A program made the position numbers and the translations under genes. From contig NC_036458.1 in the NCBI RefSeq assembly GCF_002775205.1, forward strand, positions 2,572,560-2,636,559: a DNA stretch of 64,000 bases, given 5' to 3'. Numbering within the stretch: position 1 is the first letter of the stretch; every line of letters begins with the position of its first letter. This DNA comes from Xiphophorus maculatus (lineage: Eukaryota; Chordata; Actinopteri; Cyprinodontiformes; Poeciliidae). A model generated the notes under the pieces. It was not told where the DNA came from and searched no databases. It saw only the letters and a list, made by a program, of their open reading frames with translations. Shown piece by piece: positions 50,257-61,235 of this stretch.

Positions 50257-50630
50257 TGAATGCTGACATTAAATCAAAACGTTGCACGTATCCAGGTGGG
50301 TTTATGCAGAGTTTTCATTTTATTTCAGTTGAGTTTTATAGTTAAATGCCACATTGATGGGAAACATTTTTAAATAATTCATCATGGTTATGTCTTCTGG
50401 ATGCATCTATGTTAAATATAATGCAAAACCTAAATGAAATGTAAGAAAGGAAGGTTCATGATCCATTTTATTTATAGTTTTGCTTGTATGTGTGGGTTTT
50501 TATTTTATCTTTGGTCATTTTGTTTATTTTCTTTAGTTATTTAAAATATCCTACAGCTGCAGTGTTGAGTGATTGTAACAAATTTAAATTTATTGATCTT
50601 TGAGAGGACGATGTCCCATTTTCATGCCGC

Positions 50631-50693
<63 letters not shown>
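50631..50693. repeat. (ATC)n microsatellite
   Basis: About 20 perfect CAT/ATC units. Confidence 0.95.
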
Positions 50694-51105
50694 ATTACTT
50701 GGAAATGATCTAAAAATAATAATATCGTTTATCAGGATCATTTCTGGGACAACTGATCATCCCGGTGATGCGGCGGAATCATTTTTCAGTCTCTTCCGGT
50801 TTGAGGAGGAAGCAGCTTTGCTCCTGCTGGGCTGTTCATGGCAGGAGGGTTTGTGATGAAACACATGGAGACGTCAGAGCAGCTGTTGCTAGGTAATCAG
50901 CCTGTAAGGTGTCTGATGCAGGCAGGAACTGACCGCATTGTTGATGATTTGATAAAACGGTTTAATGGGAAGCAAAACAGAAAAACCTGAATTATACCAG
51001 AAATACGCAAAGCTGTGGAAAGTGAGTGCGTAAAGTTGGCGCTATCGTTGTGCGCAGAAGGCTCGGTGATTCCAATCAGTCTGCATGGAGAAAATGAAAA
51101 GTCAT

Positions 51106-51133
51106 TTTATTATCATGTGTGTGTCGTTTTATT
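51106..51133 (-). terminator. Candidate poly(A) signals of noggin
   Basis: On the minus strand AATAAA occurs at 51,128-51,133 and 51,106-51,111, about 330-355 bp beyond the noggin stop codon. That is a reasonable 3' UTR length. Which of the two is used cannot be told. Confidence 0.45.
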
Positions 51134-51461
51134 GTACGAATATAAAGAATAAATAGTACATTTCCCAAATTTACAGGATAAAACATGATTGTATCAATAA
51201 TCAATAGTTCAACTCTGAGGTTGATCCGCTTCGTGCAACACAAAGTCCGTGTGTGCCTCTGTGCGCCACTTCTCCATAAATACAAAATATATAAAAGCAA
51301 TATTCTGCACAAATAAAGTAGACTCTGGTTACAAATAATACTGACTTTGTACAGGAAGTTGGTCACACATATACAGAAATACATTCTTACACTCTTTAGT
51401 GCAGGTGGGGGGATAAAGAGGATAAAATGGCCGAGCTTATAAGTTAGAGTTCCCAGCAGTC

Positions 51462-52130
51462 CTAGCTGGAGCAGGAGCACTTGCAGTCCGTGATGACCGG
51501 GTACTGCACCGGGATCCAGGCGCATTTCAGCCCGCTCTTCCGCTGCACGCAGCGCCACCGCAGCACCGTCAGGTGGGTCGAGTTCGCGGGTCTACAGACC
51601 ATCCCCTCCGGAACGGAACACGACCTTTTGCTGACGCAGCCACCGACCCGGACGTACCGAGGCCAGAACCTGCAGCCGAGGTCGGTCCAGGTGTGGACCA
51701 CCGGGCAGAAGGTGTAGGCCCACAGCCACTGCTGCAGCCGCCGCTTCAGCTTCTTGCTCGGCTTGTGCTTCTTGCCGATCTGCACGTCGAAGTCCACCGC
51801 CCGGATCTCCTTCGGCAGAACTCCGCCTGCCTTCAGGATGTCGAAGTGATCCGACTCGTCGGAGCCGGAGTGTTTGTCCTCCACGGGGAGCGACACGGAC
51901 AGCAGGCGGCCGTCAAAGTCTCCCAGGATGCTCCGGAGCTCGGTCTCGTTAAGGTCCCGCTCCTTGGGGTCAAAGGCCGGATCCGGGTCCTCCTTTAAGT
52001 CCACCACCGGCAGACTGTCACTGGGGATGGGGCGGAGAAGGAAGAAGTGCTGACAGATCGCTCTGTCCGTCAGGAGTCCAAGAGACAGCATCAGCAGACA
52101 CACGGCAGCGCACTGCTGAGGCTGATCCAT
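51462..52130 (-). CDS. nog: Noggin, secreted BMP antagonist (nog1/nog3 type, probably nog3)
   Basis: This is a single-exon gene of 222 aa (human noggin 232), as in all vertebrates. Residues 1-27 form a signal peptide ending RAICQ. The N-terminal segment HFFLLRPIPSDSLPVVDL is the 'clip' that blocks BMP receptor sites. N-glycosylation sites are N61 (NET) and N183 (NST). The basic heparin-binding stretch is at 120-131 (KKHKPSKKLKRR). The cystine-knot domain follows from C142 with the motifs RFWPRYV, CSVPEGMVC and DCKCSC. One extra cysteine, C153 in DLGCRFW, replaces the serine of human noggin. Noggin2-type features are absent, so it belongs with nog1/nog3; the LKEDPDP and WLWAYTFCPV text leans to nog3. 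The start at 52,130 directly precedes the signal peptide. An in-frame ATG at 52,229 would add 33 residues that spoil it. Confidence 0.96.
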   Translation of the reverse strand: MDQPQQCAAVCLLMLSLGLLTDRAICQHFFLLRPIPSDSLPVVDLKEDPDPAFDPKERDLNETELRSILGDFDGRLLSVSLPVEDKHSGSDESDHFDILKAGGVLPKEIRAVDFDVQIGKKHKPSKKLKRRLQQWLWAYTFCPVVHTWTDLGCRFWPRYVRVGGCVSKRSCSVPEGMVCRPANSTHLTVLRWRCVQRKSGLKCAWIPVQYPVITDCKCSCSS

Positions 52131-52530
52131 GGCGAGCCGCGGGATCAGCGCGCACACGGAGCGGAGAGAAGGCAACTTTACGCGCCGGCGGTCTCCAAAA
52201 CTGCGTGTCCAGAATCCCTCAAAAATCACTTTTCCATCATGAAACTCCCCGTGAGCAGGAAAACATCAGTGGAAGCGGATTTGATCGATCAGCTGAGTTC
52301 CTGCGCTCCGCGCGTCGCGGCTCGGCATGACGCTCCGCTGGCGTCCGCTGCAGAAAAGCGCCGAGCCGAAGCCGCCGCCTCCGTTTTATCCTCCGCACGC
52401 AGCGTGAGGTAATCCCTGCGCCCCGCTTTCAATGTGGGTTTGTTGTCTAGGAGGAGATCCCCAATACCTGCTCCTCCTCCTCCTCCCATCGCGCCGGAAC
52501 GCGAGAGGAGACGCCCCCTGTTGGTTTTCT
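52131..52530 (-). promoter_or_regulatory. CpG island and 5' flank of noggin
   Basis: CpGs are dense from within the noggin coding sequence to about 52,530 and drop off abruptly after that. The block carries GC-rich words but no clear TATA box. It is the natural promoter candidate for the minus-strand gene. Open frames inside it on the plus strand are by-products of GC richness. Confidence 0.55.
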
Positions 52531-52854
52531 GATACATTAAATCGGACTTTCATTCTTTAAGCTGTAGCGTCTGATGAGCGGATCCTCCCTGGAGTTTCTG
52601 CAGAAACCAAATACTCAAAAAACCCAAAAACAAATTTAGGAAACTTTGAAATTCTTGACAGTTTATCAAATTTCATCCGCAAACTTTATGTAAATTGTTG
52701 AGATTTTGAGATTGATCAATTTGATTTTGAGACTGATAAACTGCTAAAAGTCAAACCTCTATAATGATCAATTTATTTGCAATAACCACCAGGTAAACCA
52801 TGTAAAACACAATAAAACACAAGAGGCAGCAGAAGAAAAAGATCATTAAAAATA

Positions 52855-53180
52855 AATACTATGGAAGAAATTTGCTCAGACGAGCCCAAACTCTGAAACG
52901 AACAGAAACATCCCCATGGTGAAACACGGTGGTGGTAGCATCATGTTGTGTCCCAGAAAATGGGGACATTCTGTTTGCAGATGTGCAAAACTCCCAAATA
53001 CCTGCAGCTGGAATGGCAGCCAAATGTGTTACTGACTCAAAGGAGCTGAAAACAAATCCAAGCCACACTTTTCAGATCTTTATCTGTTAAAAAAGAGAAA
53101 GTCTTTAATCGTTTTCCTATAACTTCATAGTGTCCACTAAGTTATTTTGTTTTTTCACATAAAATCCCAACCAGTTCCTA
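52855..53180 (+). pseudogene. Tc1/mariner-like transposase fragment and 3' end
   Basis: CCATGGTGAAACACGGTGGT onward translates MVKHGGGSIMLC, the signature VKHGGGSIMLWGCF of Tc1-type transposases, and then goes out of frame. The following text (CTGCAGCTGGAATGGCAGCC, then ACTGACTCAAAGGAGCTGAA, CCACACTTTTCAGATCTTTA and ACATAAAATCCCAA) matches, from memory, the 3' part of an abundant fish Tc1-like element. Both the N-terminal domain and most of the catalytic domain are gone. Confidence 0.75.
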
Positions 53181-53349
53181 TTGAGCTAAACAGAGCAGAT
53201 GTGAGACAAAAATATTTTCACTTGGATTATTAAACCAGATTAATTGGAATGGGATAAAACGGCAAAAACAAACAGGAGAAAACATTAAAAAAAGCAGCAA
53301 TTATGCATTAATTTTTCAAATATTCATGACATCAGTAAAAGCTGTCCTG

Positions 53350-53720
53350 CTGCCTCCAGCTGCGTCTCCATTACAAATGAGAGAAAATCTTTGTCCCTTT
53401 TCCGCTAATGTCGAAAAACAATTTCACAATTTGAGTGTTTCCATTAAATAAGTAACACAGTTAAAGTCACATATGAATACGTTTGTTTTGCGATTAATCA
53501 TTTAAGGAAAAAAAAAACTACATCATCATCCTCCCTGCACTTCCTGTCTTCTTCATCTTTCCACCAGTGGTAGCTTCCGATTCTTGATCACATGACCGCA
53601 TGATGCAAAAAAAGTGTTTCCATTGTAGTTTTGCAAAATACACCAATTGTAATACAACTGAATGCAAGGCATACTGGGATTTTTTTTTTAAAAAGTAAAT
53701 TCCTGCAAAAAATTTCAGAA
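53350..53720. repeat. Dispersed repeat family G, copy 2
   Basis: Contains CTGCGTCTCCATTACAAATG, GTGTTTCCATTGTAGTTTTG and ACACCAATTGTAATACAACT, as at 29,885-30,110. A weaker third copy follows at 54,170-54,330. Confidence 0.65.
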
Positions 53721-53724
53721 ATGT

Positions 53725-54170
53725 CAAAGTTTTGTTTCAAAAATCAAAAATTTGCTAGAAAAAAACCTCATATTTTGTGATTTATTAAAGAAAAATGGAA
53801 ATTTGAGTTTCAAAAGTCAAACATTTTCATCTTCTGAAAGTTGTATTTGTTTCTAGCACATTCCATGTTTGAAACTCAGACATTTAATTTTTTTTCTAGA
53901 AAAATTCAGAGACTAATTTCAACATTTCTTAGTTCTTTGTAGCAAATTTTTGAGTTTTGAAACACAGAAAATTTCCTTGTCTTTTTTCTGGAAAATGTCA
54001 GATTAAATTTAGTATTTTCTAGCAACATTTCTGAGCAACATATTCTATCAAAAATTTTCTAAGAGAAAAAAAATCAAAAATTTTCTAGAAAAACAAACAA
54101 GGAAATTCATGATTTTTTTTGCGGAGATTTACTTTTTTCAATCTAAAATTCCCATAATTTCCCATCATAT
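53725..54170. repeat. AT-rich low-complexity block of TTTCTAGAAAA words
   Basis: The words TTTTCTAGAAAA, TTTGAAACTCAGA and AAAATTTTCTAG recur many times in both orientations, giving a loosely palindromic, worn tandem structure. Confidence 0.5.
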
Positions 54171-54569
54171 AACTGAAGAACCATCTCATCATAGCGCAAA
54201 AACGTTATTTAAAAAAAAATTTTTTTTCAAATTTGCCATATTTCCATTAGGCAAATTTATGATAATAATTCCAATTTGCGCAATTTTACGCAGCTAGTGT
54301 TACTTCAACTCGTGAAGAGAGAAAAGCCATTTCCAGATGAGGTGGGCTGCCAGCTCCAGTTTTTGCAGTGTATTTACTGTTTGTGTCCAGCTCAAGTGGG
54401 ACAACATTTCTGGAGCCACCTTTCAATAAAGCTGCTCAAAACGAGCAGCAGCAGCGGAAAGTATCACAATTTGTGAACCTGTCCAAGTCCGAGTCGCAGT
54501 CTGAGAATCATTCCTTGAAAAATAATTTAATGGAAGAACTTAGCCAGCTGCTACATCAGCCATAAACCA

Positions 54570-54850
54570 TGCACTCTAGATAAATGCATCTCTGTTTCAT
54601 TTTCAATGAGCTAATTCACACAAGCATCTGAGCACACGACTCATTTAGTTTACGGTCAGATGATGGTGAAAAGTCTGGAAAATGTCAGCCTTATATTTTT
54701 CATCTGAGCAGCTCGTATCATAAACCATCGGTCCTGAAAGCGGCTGACAGATAGGCTCAATCCGGAGCATTCACGCCGGGACGCGGCGGGTAAACAGCGG
54801 ACACAAACAGCCTCAGAGTCCAGCGCAAAGTCTCATTCTCAATTACACGT
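54570..54850. promoter_or_regulatory. Unique block upstream of noggin, candidate enhancer
   Basis: Repeat-free text with homeodomain-like and AP-1-like words (ATGAGCTAATTCACAC, CACGACTCATTTAG). It lies about 2.4 kb upstream of the noggin start. Regulatory role inferred. Confidence 0.25.
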
Positions 54851-55005
54851 TTCACAGATTTTAATAGTGCTGTGCAAAGGTATTTCATGTTTTAATGTTT
54901 CAAATTAAACCCAATAAACGTTCCTTCAATTAAAAGGTTCGCAAAAAGTCCTTTAATACAGCCATATGGAGAGTTTCTACACAAACGGCTGATCTCAACC
55001 AGGTA

Positions 55006-55010
55006 CCCCC

Positions 55011-55041
<31 letters not shown>

Positions 55042-55047
55042 ACACAC
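55006..55047. repeat. Poly-C tract followed by (CA)n
   Basis: 22 C residues, then ten CA units; it forms the tail of the adjacent SINE. The C run is prone to sequencing error. Confidence 0.9.
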
Positions 55048-55235
55048 TTAGGGAGAATTTAGAGAAACCAATTAACCTGACAGTTGTGTTTTTGGACTGT
55101 GGGAAGAAGCCGGAGAACCCGGAGAGAACCCACACATTCACAGGGAGAACATGCAAACTCCATGCAAAAAGACCCCGGGTTGGGAATCGAACCCAGAACC
55201 TTCTTGCTGCAAGGCAACAGCGCCACTGTGCAGCC
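55045..55235 (-). repeat. tRNA-derived-type SINE
   Basis: On the minus strand it reads GGGCTGCACAGTGGCGCTGT, CTTGCAGCAAGAAGGTTCTG, GGGTTCGATTCCC (a Pol III B box), GGAGTTTGCATGTTCTCCC, then CCGGCTTCTTCCCACAGTCC, ending in a (TG)n/G-run tail. This is the form of a very common fish short interspersed element. The A box is shortened. A worn second copy lies at 12,655-12,870. Confidence 0.8.
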
Positions 55236-55479
55236 CTACAGAGACACATTTCTACCAATATTTTAAGTTTGTTAATGGGTTTTATTAAACTCTTCTTTTG
55301 ATATGACTTGTCAGTTCTGACATCGTTCACTGAAGGAGATCATTTGAAATATATCTATATTTATTCAAGTTCTTGTTTGTGACTAAAATTTGCTTGAGGA
55401 TCTAAACATTTTAAGAGGAACAAATAAAAGCAAAAACAAAGTATATATTCCAACACTTGATTGAAATCCAAAATAAAGC

Positions 55480-56260
55480 TAAAATGACATTCCAGGCGGC
55501 GGAGCGCTTCGTTTGTGACGCGTCTGCCTGGGAGAACTCCCAACATGGTTCTCATTAGGAGTCATCGGGAGCGCCAGGCTCATTTAACGCCGAGTTGTTT
55601 TGGTTTCTTTTAATCCCTTCCTACTGTTTAACCACAGGAACACTCAGATAGAGGATCATTCCTCCTTAAAGCGCCAGCCCACTTGAGACAGACGCCTGCT
55701 TAATTGAGGGCTTTTTTCCACTCTTAAGTTAAGCAAACATGGTTCTTTGGGCTAATAAATTGCCCGATGTAATGAGCTCTTTGTTAAATGCAGGTCTGGT
55801 TCCTGAAGAGTTTAGGATTCAGAATTAATCTCCACGTTTGAGGCTGGAGCGGGTCACGGTGGCCCTCCCTGCTGGTTTCTCATTTACTGAGAAAAAACAG
55901 ACTTGGGTCTTGGCAGCCATCTTGACAACAGAGAGCAGCCTGGCGCTCAGGTAGCTTTCAAACCTGTATGCTTAACATCTGAGGAGGGATTTTCTGCAGG
56001 GAGCGGTTGGATCCGTCCCTTCAGCAGCTTTATCTCGCAGTGGTAGCGCGCCGTTTCACACCGCTCAGCCAAGCTGAATACACAGACACGAAGTGGGTGC
56101 CTCTCTGTTTACTCTGGCACTTGGGAGGTGTGCAAATTGCTAGTTTGTTTCACACACTTTTCCATTCCTCTGCAATCCAAAAGCACACAATCCCAATAAT
56201 CACTCCTGCTGGGAGCTTAATTAAAATTAATGGCTGCTGCTGACTGCTGACCATGAGTCA
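55480..56260. promoter_or_regulatory. Unique block upstream of noggin, candidate conserved region
   Basis: Nearly 800 bp of repeat-free, balanced-composition sequence with TAAT-core words (GCTTAATTGAGG near 55,700, GCTAATAAATTGCC near 55,751) and CCACAG-type words. It sits 3.4-4.1 kb upstream of noggin. It is the best-looking candidate enhancer on this side, by inspection only. Confidence 0.3.
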
Positions 56261-56269
56261 GATGATGGA

Positions 56270-57480
56270 TCGTTTTCTTGCGTGTCACACTCCTCCTGTC
56301 CTATTTATCAACGCAAAGTACCAACATGTACAGCCAGAACATGTTTACCTAAACTAAGGAAATATGCAATTCATCTTTTTATTTATGCTGAGCATTAAAC
56401 AGAACCTAAATTCACATGAAAAACTGTTCTATAAGAATGTAAGAATGTTCAATATCTTTCAAAAGTTTCTAGAATTAAAAAATAGGAAAGTACTGACAGC
56501 TCCAGTTACACATATTTATATTTCTGCACAGATTGGATCAGACTTTTTAATCCCAGATATTCCAGAATAAATTCCTGGAGGGAACGACCTCGTCTTGGAT
56601 CTTCTCTGAGGGATTTAATGTCTTTAGATTTTCAATCCTGTTTAGTTTGGAGGATCACCAGGACTATATAAAACACCCAGCTGTTGTCTCTCAGTGTGAG
56701 AAAATAAATCAATTTCTAAACTGTCTTCATTACTGCTGGGATTTCAGCAGATTCAACAAAAAATCCAACACATCAGAGTTCCGTCTCTAATCAGCAACAA
56801 TCGAGTCGTAAAGAAACCAAATCGTTCACTTTTCTCAAAAACTAACAAGGCAGCTAACGGTTAGCTCAGTCATCGATTATTGTAACATACTGCAAACTTT
56901 TATCAGCCATTAAAACCTATTTTATATATGAAAGCAAACAAATAATTTTTTTTTCTACTAAGAAAAATATTTTATTGATCAAAATGAAAAAATGTTCCCT
57001 TAATGCAGCAAAATTTGAACGAGGTGAAGCTAAAACCAACACTTGAATTCTGAGTAGAACATATTTTTAAAAAAGTTTTTTGTATCGTAACTGAAAAAAA
57101 AAATATTTGTACAGTTTTGACTTAATTAGATTTACTTTACTGTCATTGCACAAAGACACGGCAGTAAATTTAGAGTAGACACAAAAAATAAAAATAATAC
57201 TGACAAACTGCAAGTGTGACTGTCAATATATAAAGATTTATAAAAGTGTTACTTGTGCAGGTAAGAAGAGAAAAATATTTATTGAATTGAATGTGTAGTT
57301 TTTTCACTAAATTGCTTTTTTTTGAATAAATGTATTCCATCTAATCAATTAATAAATTATTTGATAGTTTCAACAATCAATTCATCATGATGAACCTGCT
57401 TAATCATTCAGCCCTAAAAACAAATATAGGATCACAAAGAACGAGTTCTCAGAATTATTTATGGTTAAATAAAATATCAG
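56270..57480. other. Gene-free AT-rich stretch
   Basis: Nothing beyond chance frames and A/T runs. Confidence 0.5.
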
Positions 57481-57529
57481 CTCCAGTTTGAAAATGTATA
57501 ATTTCCTAAACGAGAAAACGTCTGGAGAA

Positions 57530-57640
57530 ATGACCTTTGAACCAATGATTTATTTTCATAACAAACCAAAGCATGGTGGTGGCCGAGTCATGATGTGGGC
57601 TTGCTTTGTGACTTCTCTACATAAAGTATTTGTTAAATGT
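57530..57640 (+). pseudogene. Tc1-like transposase fragment
   Basis: A frame reads NKPKHGGGRVMMWACFV, matching the (V/P)KHGGGSVM(V/M)WACF block of Tc1-type transposases. Neighbouring sequence no longer aligns with the family, and the catalytic residues are not present. Confidence 0.65.
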
Positions 57641-57759
57641 GGGTCCATCAAACTGAAGTTTGGTCCAAACTGGTTTATCAACAGAGCAGACGGAGCTTTT
57701 AGTAAACTACGGAAAGCTGTCTTGTTACATAATCAGACACGCGCTTCTTAAAACGCACT

Positions 57760-60560
57760 TTTATTCCTCTGTTTTTTAAACGTTTTGCTTTTGCTTATGT
57801 TTTAGTGTTTTAATGACACTGTAGTTGTTTAAGGTCTGATTTTCTTGTCCTTTCCACATTTTGAATGTTGATTGATTTAATGTATTGGTAATTAAAGGTG
57901 GCTGTATCGGCTGTTGAATTATGGGATGGGCCCCCCATCCACCAACACACAACTTTTCAATTTTTGGCTCTGTCAGGGTTTAATTAGGTCATTAAATATG
58001 ACCGTGTGAAATATGTTGTGAAAGAAATCAAAGAATAAACGACCCAAATCCAGCAGATTGTACACAGATTACAGCAGTTAAATTACATAGTTTTACAAAG
58101 AGGCATGAAGACCCAATAATCTGTGGCTCCCAATTATGAACTTTAAAGTCTGAGGCTAAAGCTGCTCCTGTACGAAGTGAGAAAGCATTAAAGTTTCTGG
58201 ATTTTTGCTCAAAGGGTTAGATAGTCACTCCAAATACAAATCAATCTCATAAATTAAGAAAATTCTCCTCATTTCCTTTGTATTGGGAGATGAGGAAAAT
58301 TTCCTGATACAATTTCCTGTTTCACTTTGAAAATTGTGCAAAAACACTAGTGGCAAACAGATAAATAAGGATTTCTAAAGTCAAATAATTACCATTTAAT
58401 TCTTTAATTTGAGTTCTCTAGACTTTGATTTGATCTTTTTCCAACTTATTCTTCTGTTTCTTTTAGCCCATATAGGTAACAATTATTATAATAAGCTTTG
58501 AGAAATGAGAAAAATATCTTGTTTTCATAAATCTATTATGAAAATACATACCTACAGCTTTAAACAAGCAGTTTTAATGAGCAAATTCAGTGCAATTCTT
58601 TGCAGAGTTGATAAACAACCCAAAACCTGATGCAAGTCAGTTTTCCTTCCATTCCTCCATAAAACTTTCACAGACAGAAAAGCCAGCATCCAAACATGGT
58701 CGTTAAAGCAAAATGCAGAACAAAGTGCTCAGTGATTAACCAGACGCCTGGGTTTATAAAGCCGGCTGACAGAAAAAAAAGGTACAAACTTAATCAGAAT
58801 CATAAACTAAACAGAAAAACAACAGAGTCCCTCCAAGTCTCCAGTTGGAGGAAAGGCTTCAATAGTGTTAAACATCAGCGCTAAAACATAAATGAAATCC
58901 TTACATATTTTTGAAACTTTTGTAAACTTTCCTCAGTTGAAAAGTTGAGTCGATGTAAATAAAATCATGTTAGATAAAATGTTTCTGTGCAACATGCAAT
59001 GAAAACCAAACAAGCGAAAATGAGGAGGACTTAGTTGTAAAACACAAAAGTCAGGTATGAGAACGCAGCCTTGGGGAACACAAAGGTTAAAGGGCAACAA
59101 AGGCAGGCATTAAGCGCCTAATGGACCTGGTTCTGACATGCAATTTATATAAATGTTTTTATTGTTATCAGGGCTGCTGGTGTGGAAACAGCTCCATCTT
59201 CGTATCACATTAGAAAAGTTCAATAGAAACAGAAAAAAATGCAAAATCATTTCCAAGAAAAAACTTTCAAGCTCACTGGTGGTTTTTGGTATTTCCGAAA
59301 CTTTATCTGGCTCTAAAGTTGCTAAATAAGTTCTGATGTAACAAACATTTAAACATTTAGGCATTTTTCAGTGAATTGAAACAGGTCTCATTCGCATTTT
59401 TTTAAATTTTTTGCAAAATATTAAAAGTTTGCTCAAAATTTGCAATGATTGGACAGAAACAACTTAATCGTCTGTTCAGAAGATGGCCCAGCAGTGACTG
59501 GACTTCCTGCAGAAAAACCAGAACCACAGCAGCAGCTGCAGGTCATTAGTCAGTCCATCTTGTGCCGATTCCTTACTGAAGCATTTATAGGTGATGTTAT
59601 CACCAATAAATGGTTTATAGGTGATAATATCTATTATTTTCTAAAATAATAGACAAACAAGGAAGTTTGTTTAACAGAAGCTTCTATTTAAACAAGTTAA
59701 AAAAGGCAGCATGTTTCAGTGGCTTCCAATAGAAATCATTTCAGCAAGTTATTGATATTTATTGATATTGTCAATAAACTTTAGATTAACTCATTAATTT
59801 GCTAATAATTAATTAGTATTAAATGGGTCGACTGTCCTTCAATAACACAAAGTGCTAAAGTTTTCATAATATGACAAATAAGACATAAATAAGCAGATTA
59901 TTATATTTTATGTTATATTTTAACTGTATTAAATACTGACTGAATAAACAGAAATATATAATTAAAGGTGAAACTCCAGGAGTTTGCCGAGTGTTTATAT
60001 TTCAAAACAGAACTGCATAAAATACATTTTGCATACCAGATCAAACTGTGTTTGGACTGTTTCTCTCTCCTGTTCTGGGATGACTCTGCCATAATTATTT
60101 CAGTGCTAACTGGCTGCACTTAAAGATGACCAGTGGCGCCCTCTTCTGGATGGCAGCCAAACCGCAACACTGAAAGAACGGTCTAAGCTTTTGAGATTTT
60201 AACGATGACAAAATGTAATGTTTGTTGTTGGTCTCCTTAACTGTTGACTACAAGAAGTGTTTATGTCTTCATGGTTTCATAAGCAGACGTTATTAGTTAG
60301 TTGATAGGATTATCTTAAGTCTATTAAATGTTTGAAACCCTAATTTCAGCGATCAGCAAAAAGCAGAAAACTGTTATGCAGCTGCTTATCTGCTGAAACT
60401 TCTGGATAAAAATTTTCTCACTTTCTTCAATCTAAAACTCTAACATTTTGTTTAAAGCATACAACTTTGCATTTTCAGTTATATTCCCCCAAAATGATGA
60501 GTGTCAGAGCAGGGATGCATCTAAAAGTTGCAGGATTGAACTGGCACTGCCGGTTTAGAT
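57760..60560. other. Gene-free AT-rich stretch
   Basis: No exon, strong repeat or GC-rich block is visible. Confidence 0.5.
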
Positions 60561-60599
60561 CAACAGGATAGGAAAGTCTAGTCAAAGTTCAAATCAGAA

Positions 60600-60780
60600 C
60601 TGAAAACTGATGTTTACAGATGTTTTTCATCCAATCTGAGCTTGAGATGTTTTGTAAAATAGAATGCGTCTGATGATTACAAAAAACTTTTCCTTATTTA
60701 TGCACCTTCGTGTTCGTCTGTCACATAAAGTAGCAATAAAATGTGCTGTTAAGCAACAAAATGAGTAAACGCTTAAAGGG
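60600..60780 (+). pseudogene. Tc1-like element 3' fragment
   Basis: TTTTTCATCCAATCTGAGCT, then TTGAGATGTTTTGTAAAATA, then TTATGCACCTTCGTGTTCGT and CTGTCACATAAAGTAGCAAT match, from memory, the end of the same fish Tc1-like element seen at 52,855-53,180. A frameshift in the first segment shows it is inactive. Confidence 0.55.
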
Positions 60781-60799
60781 TGTTAATACTGCACACTGT

Positions 60800-61200
60800 A
60801 TGCACCAGAGCAGTGGTGAGTTGCGGCTTTCGGGCAACCGACCGTCTGGTCAGCAGGTTTACATTGGCACACACTCCATGTTGGCTTAGAGGAGAATGAG
60901 GGCCAGCAGCTTTAGATGAGCCTTTACATTACTGGGATCTGAGCAAACACTGCAGCTCCTGATGGATGGAGCAGCACTCCATCAACCTGCCCTGGGATTC
61001 AAATGAAGCCTGACGACCAGCAGGACTTTAGCGCGTTGATCTCCATGCAGAGATCTGGCCGCTTCTCTGCTGTGAACCGGAGGGAGCAGGGCAGGAGGCA
61101 GCGGTGCTCTATGGCAGGCTGATCGTACACACAGTCAGTTTCATCTGACTATCAATGATGGCATCCCAGATATCTACAAATGCATTTCTACTGAACAACT
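60800..61200. promoter_or_regulatory. Unique GC-balanced block
   Basis: Repeat-poor, with no coding exon. It precedes the AATAAAGT repeat block. Possible regulatory sequence, weakly supported. Confidence 0.2.
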
Positions 61201-61235
61201 ACATTTTATGATGGAGTATTAGAAAAGAGAGGAAA

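Noticed and set aside
51573..51998. 141-codon open frame on the strand opposite noggin
   Set aside because: It lies entirely within the noggin coding sequence, and its openness follows from GC-rich codon use on the other strand.
52131..52229. In-frame upstream ATG extending noggin by 33 residues
   Set aside because: The added residues are charged and would bury the signal peptide. The ATG at 52,130 starts a standard noggin leader.
55084..55266. Small conserved-looking peptide (GEHANSMQKDPGLG)
   Set aside because: It is the translated shadow of a SINE. The similar peptide at 12.7 kb comes from another copy of the same repeat.
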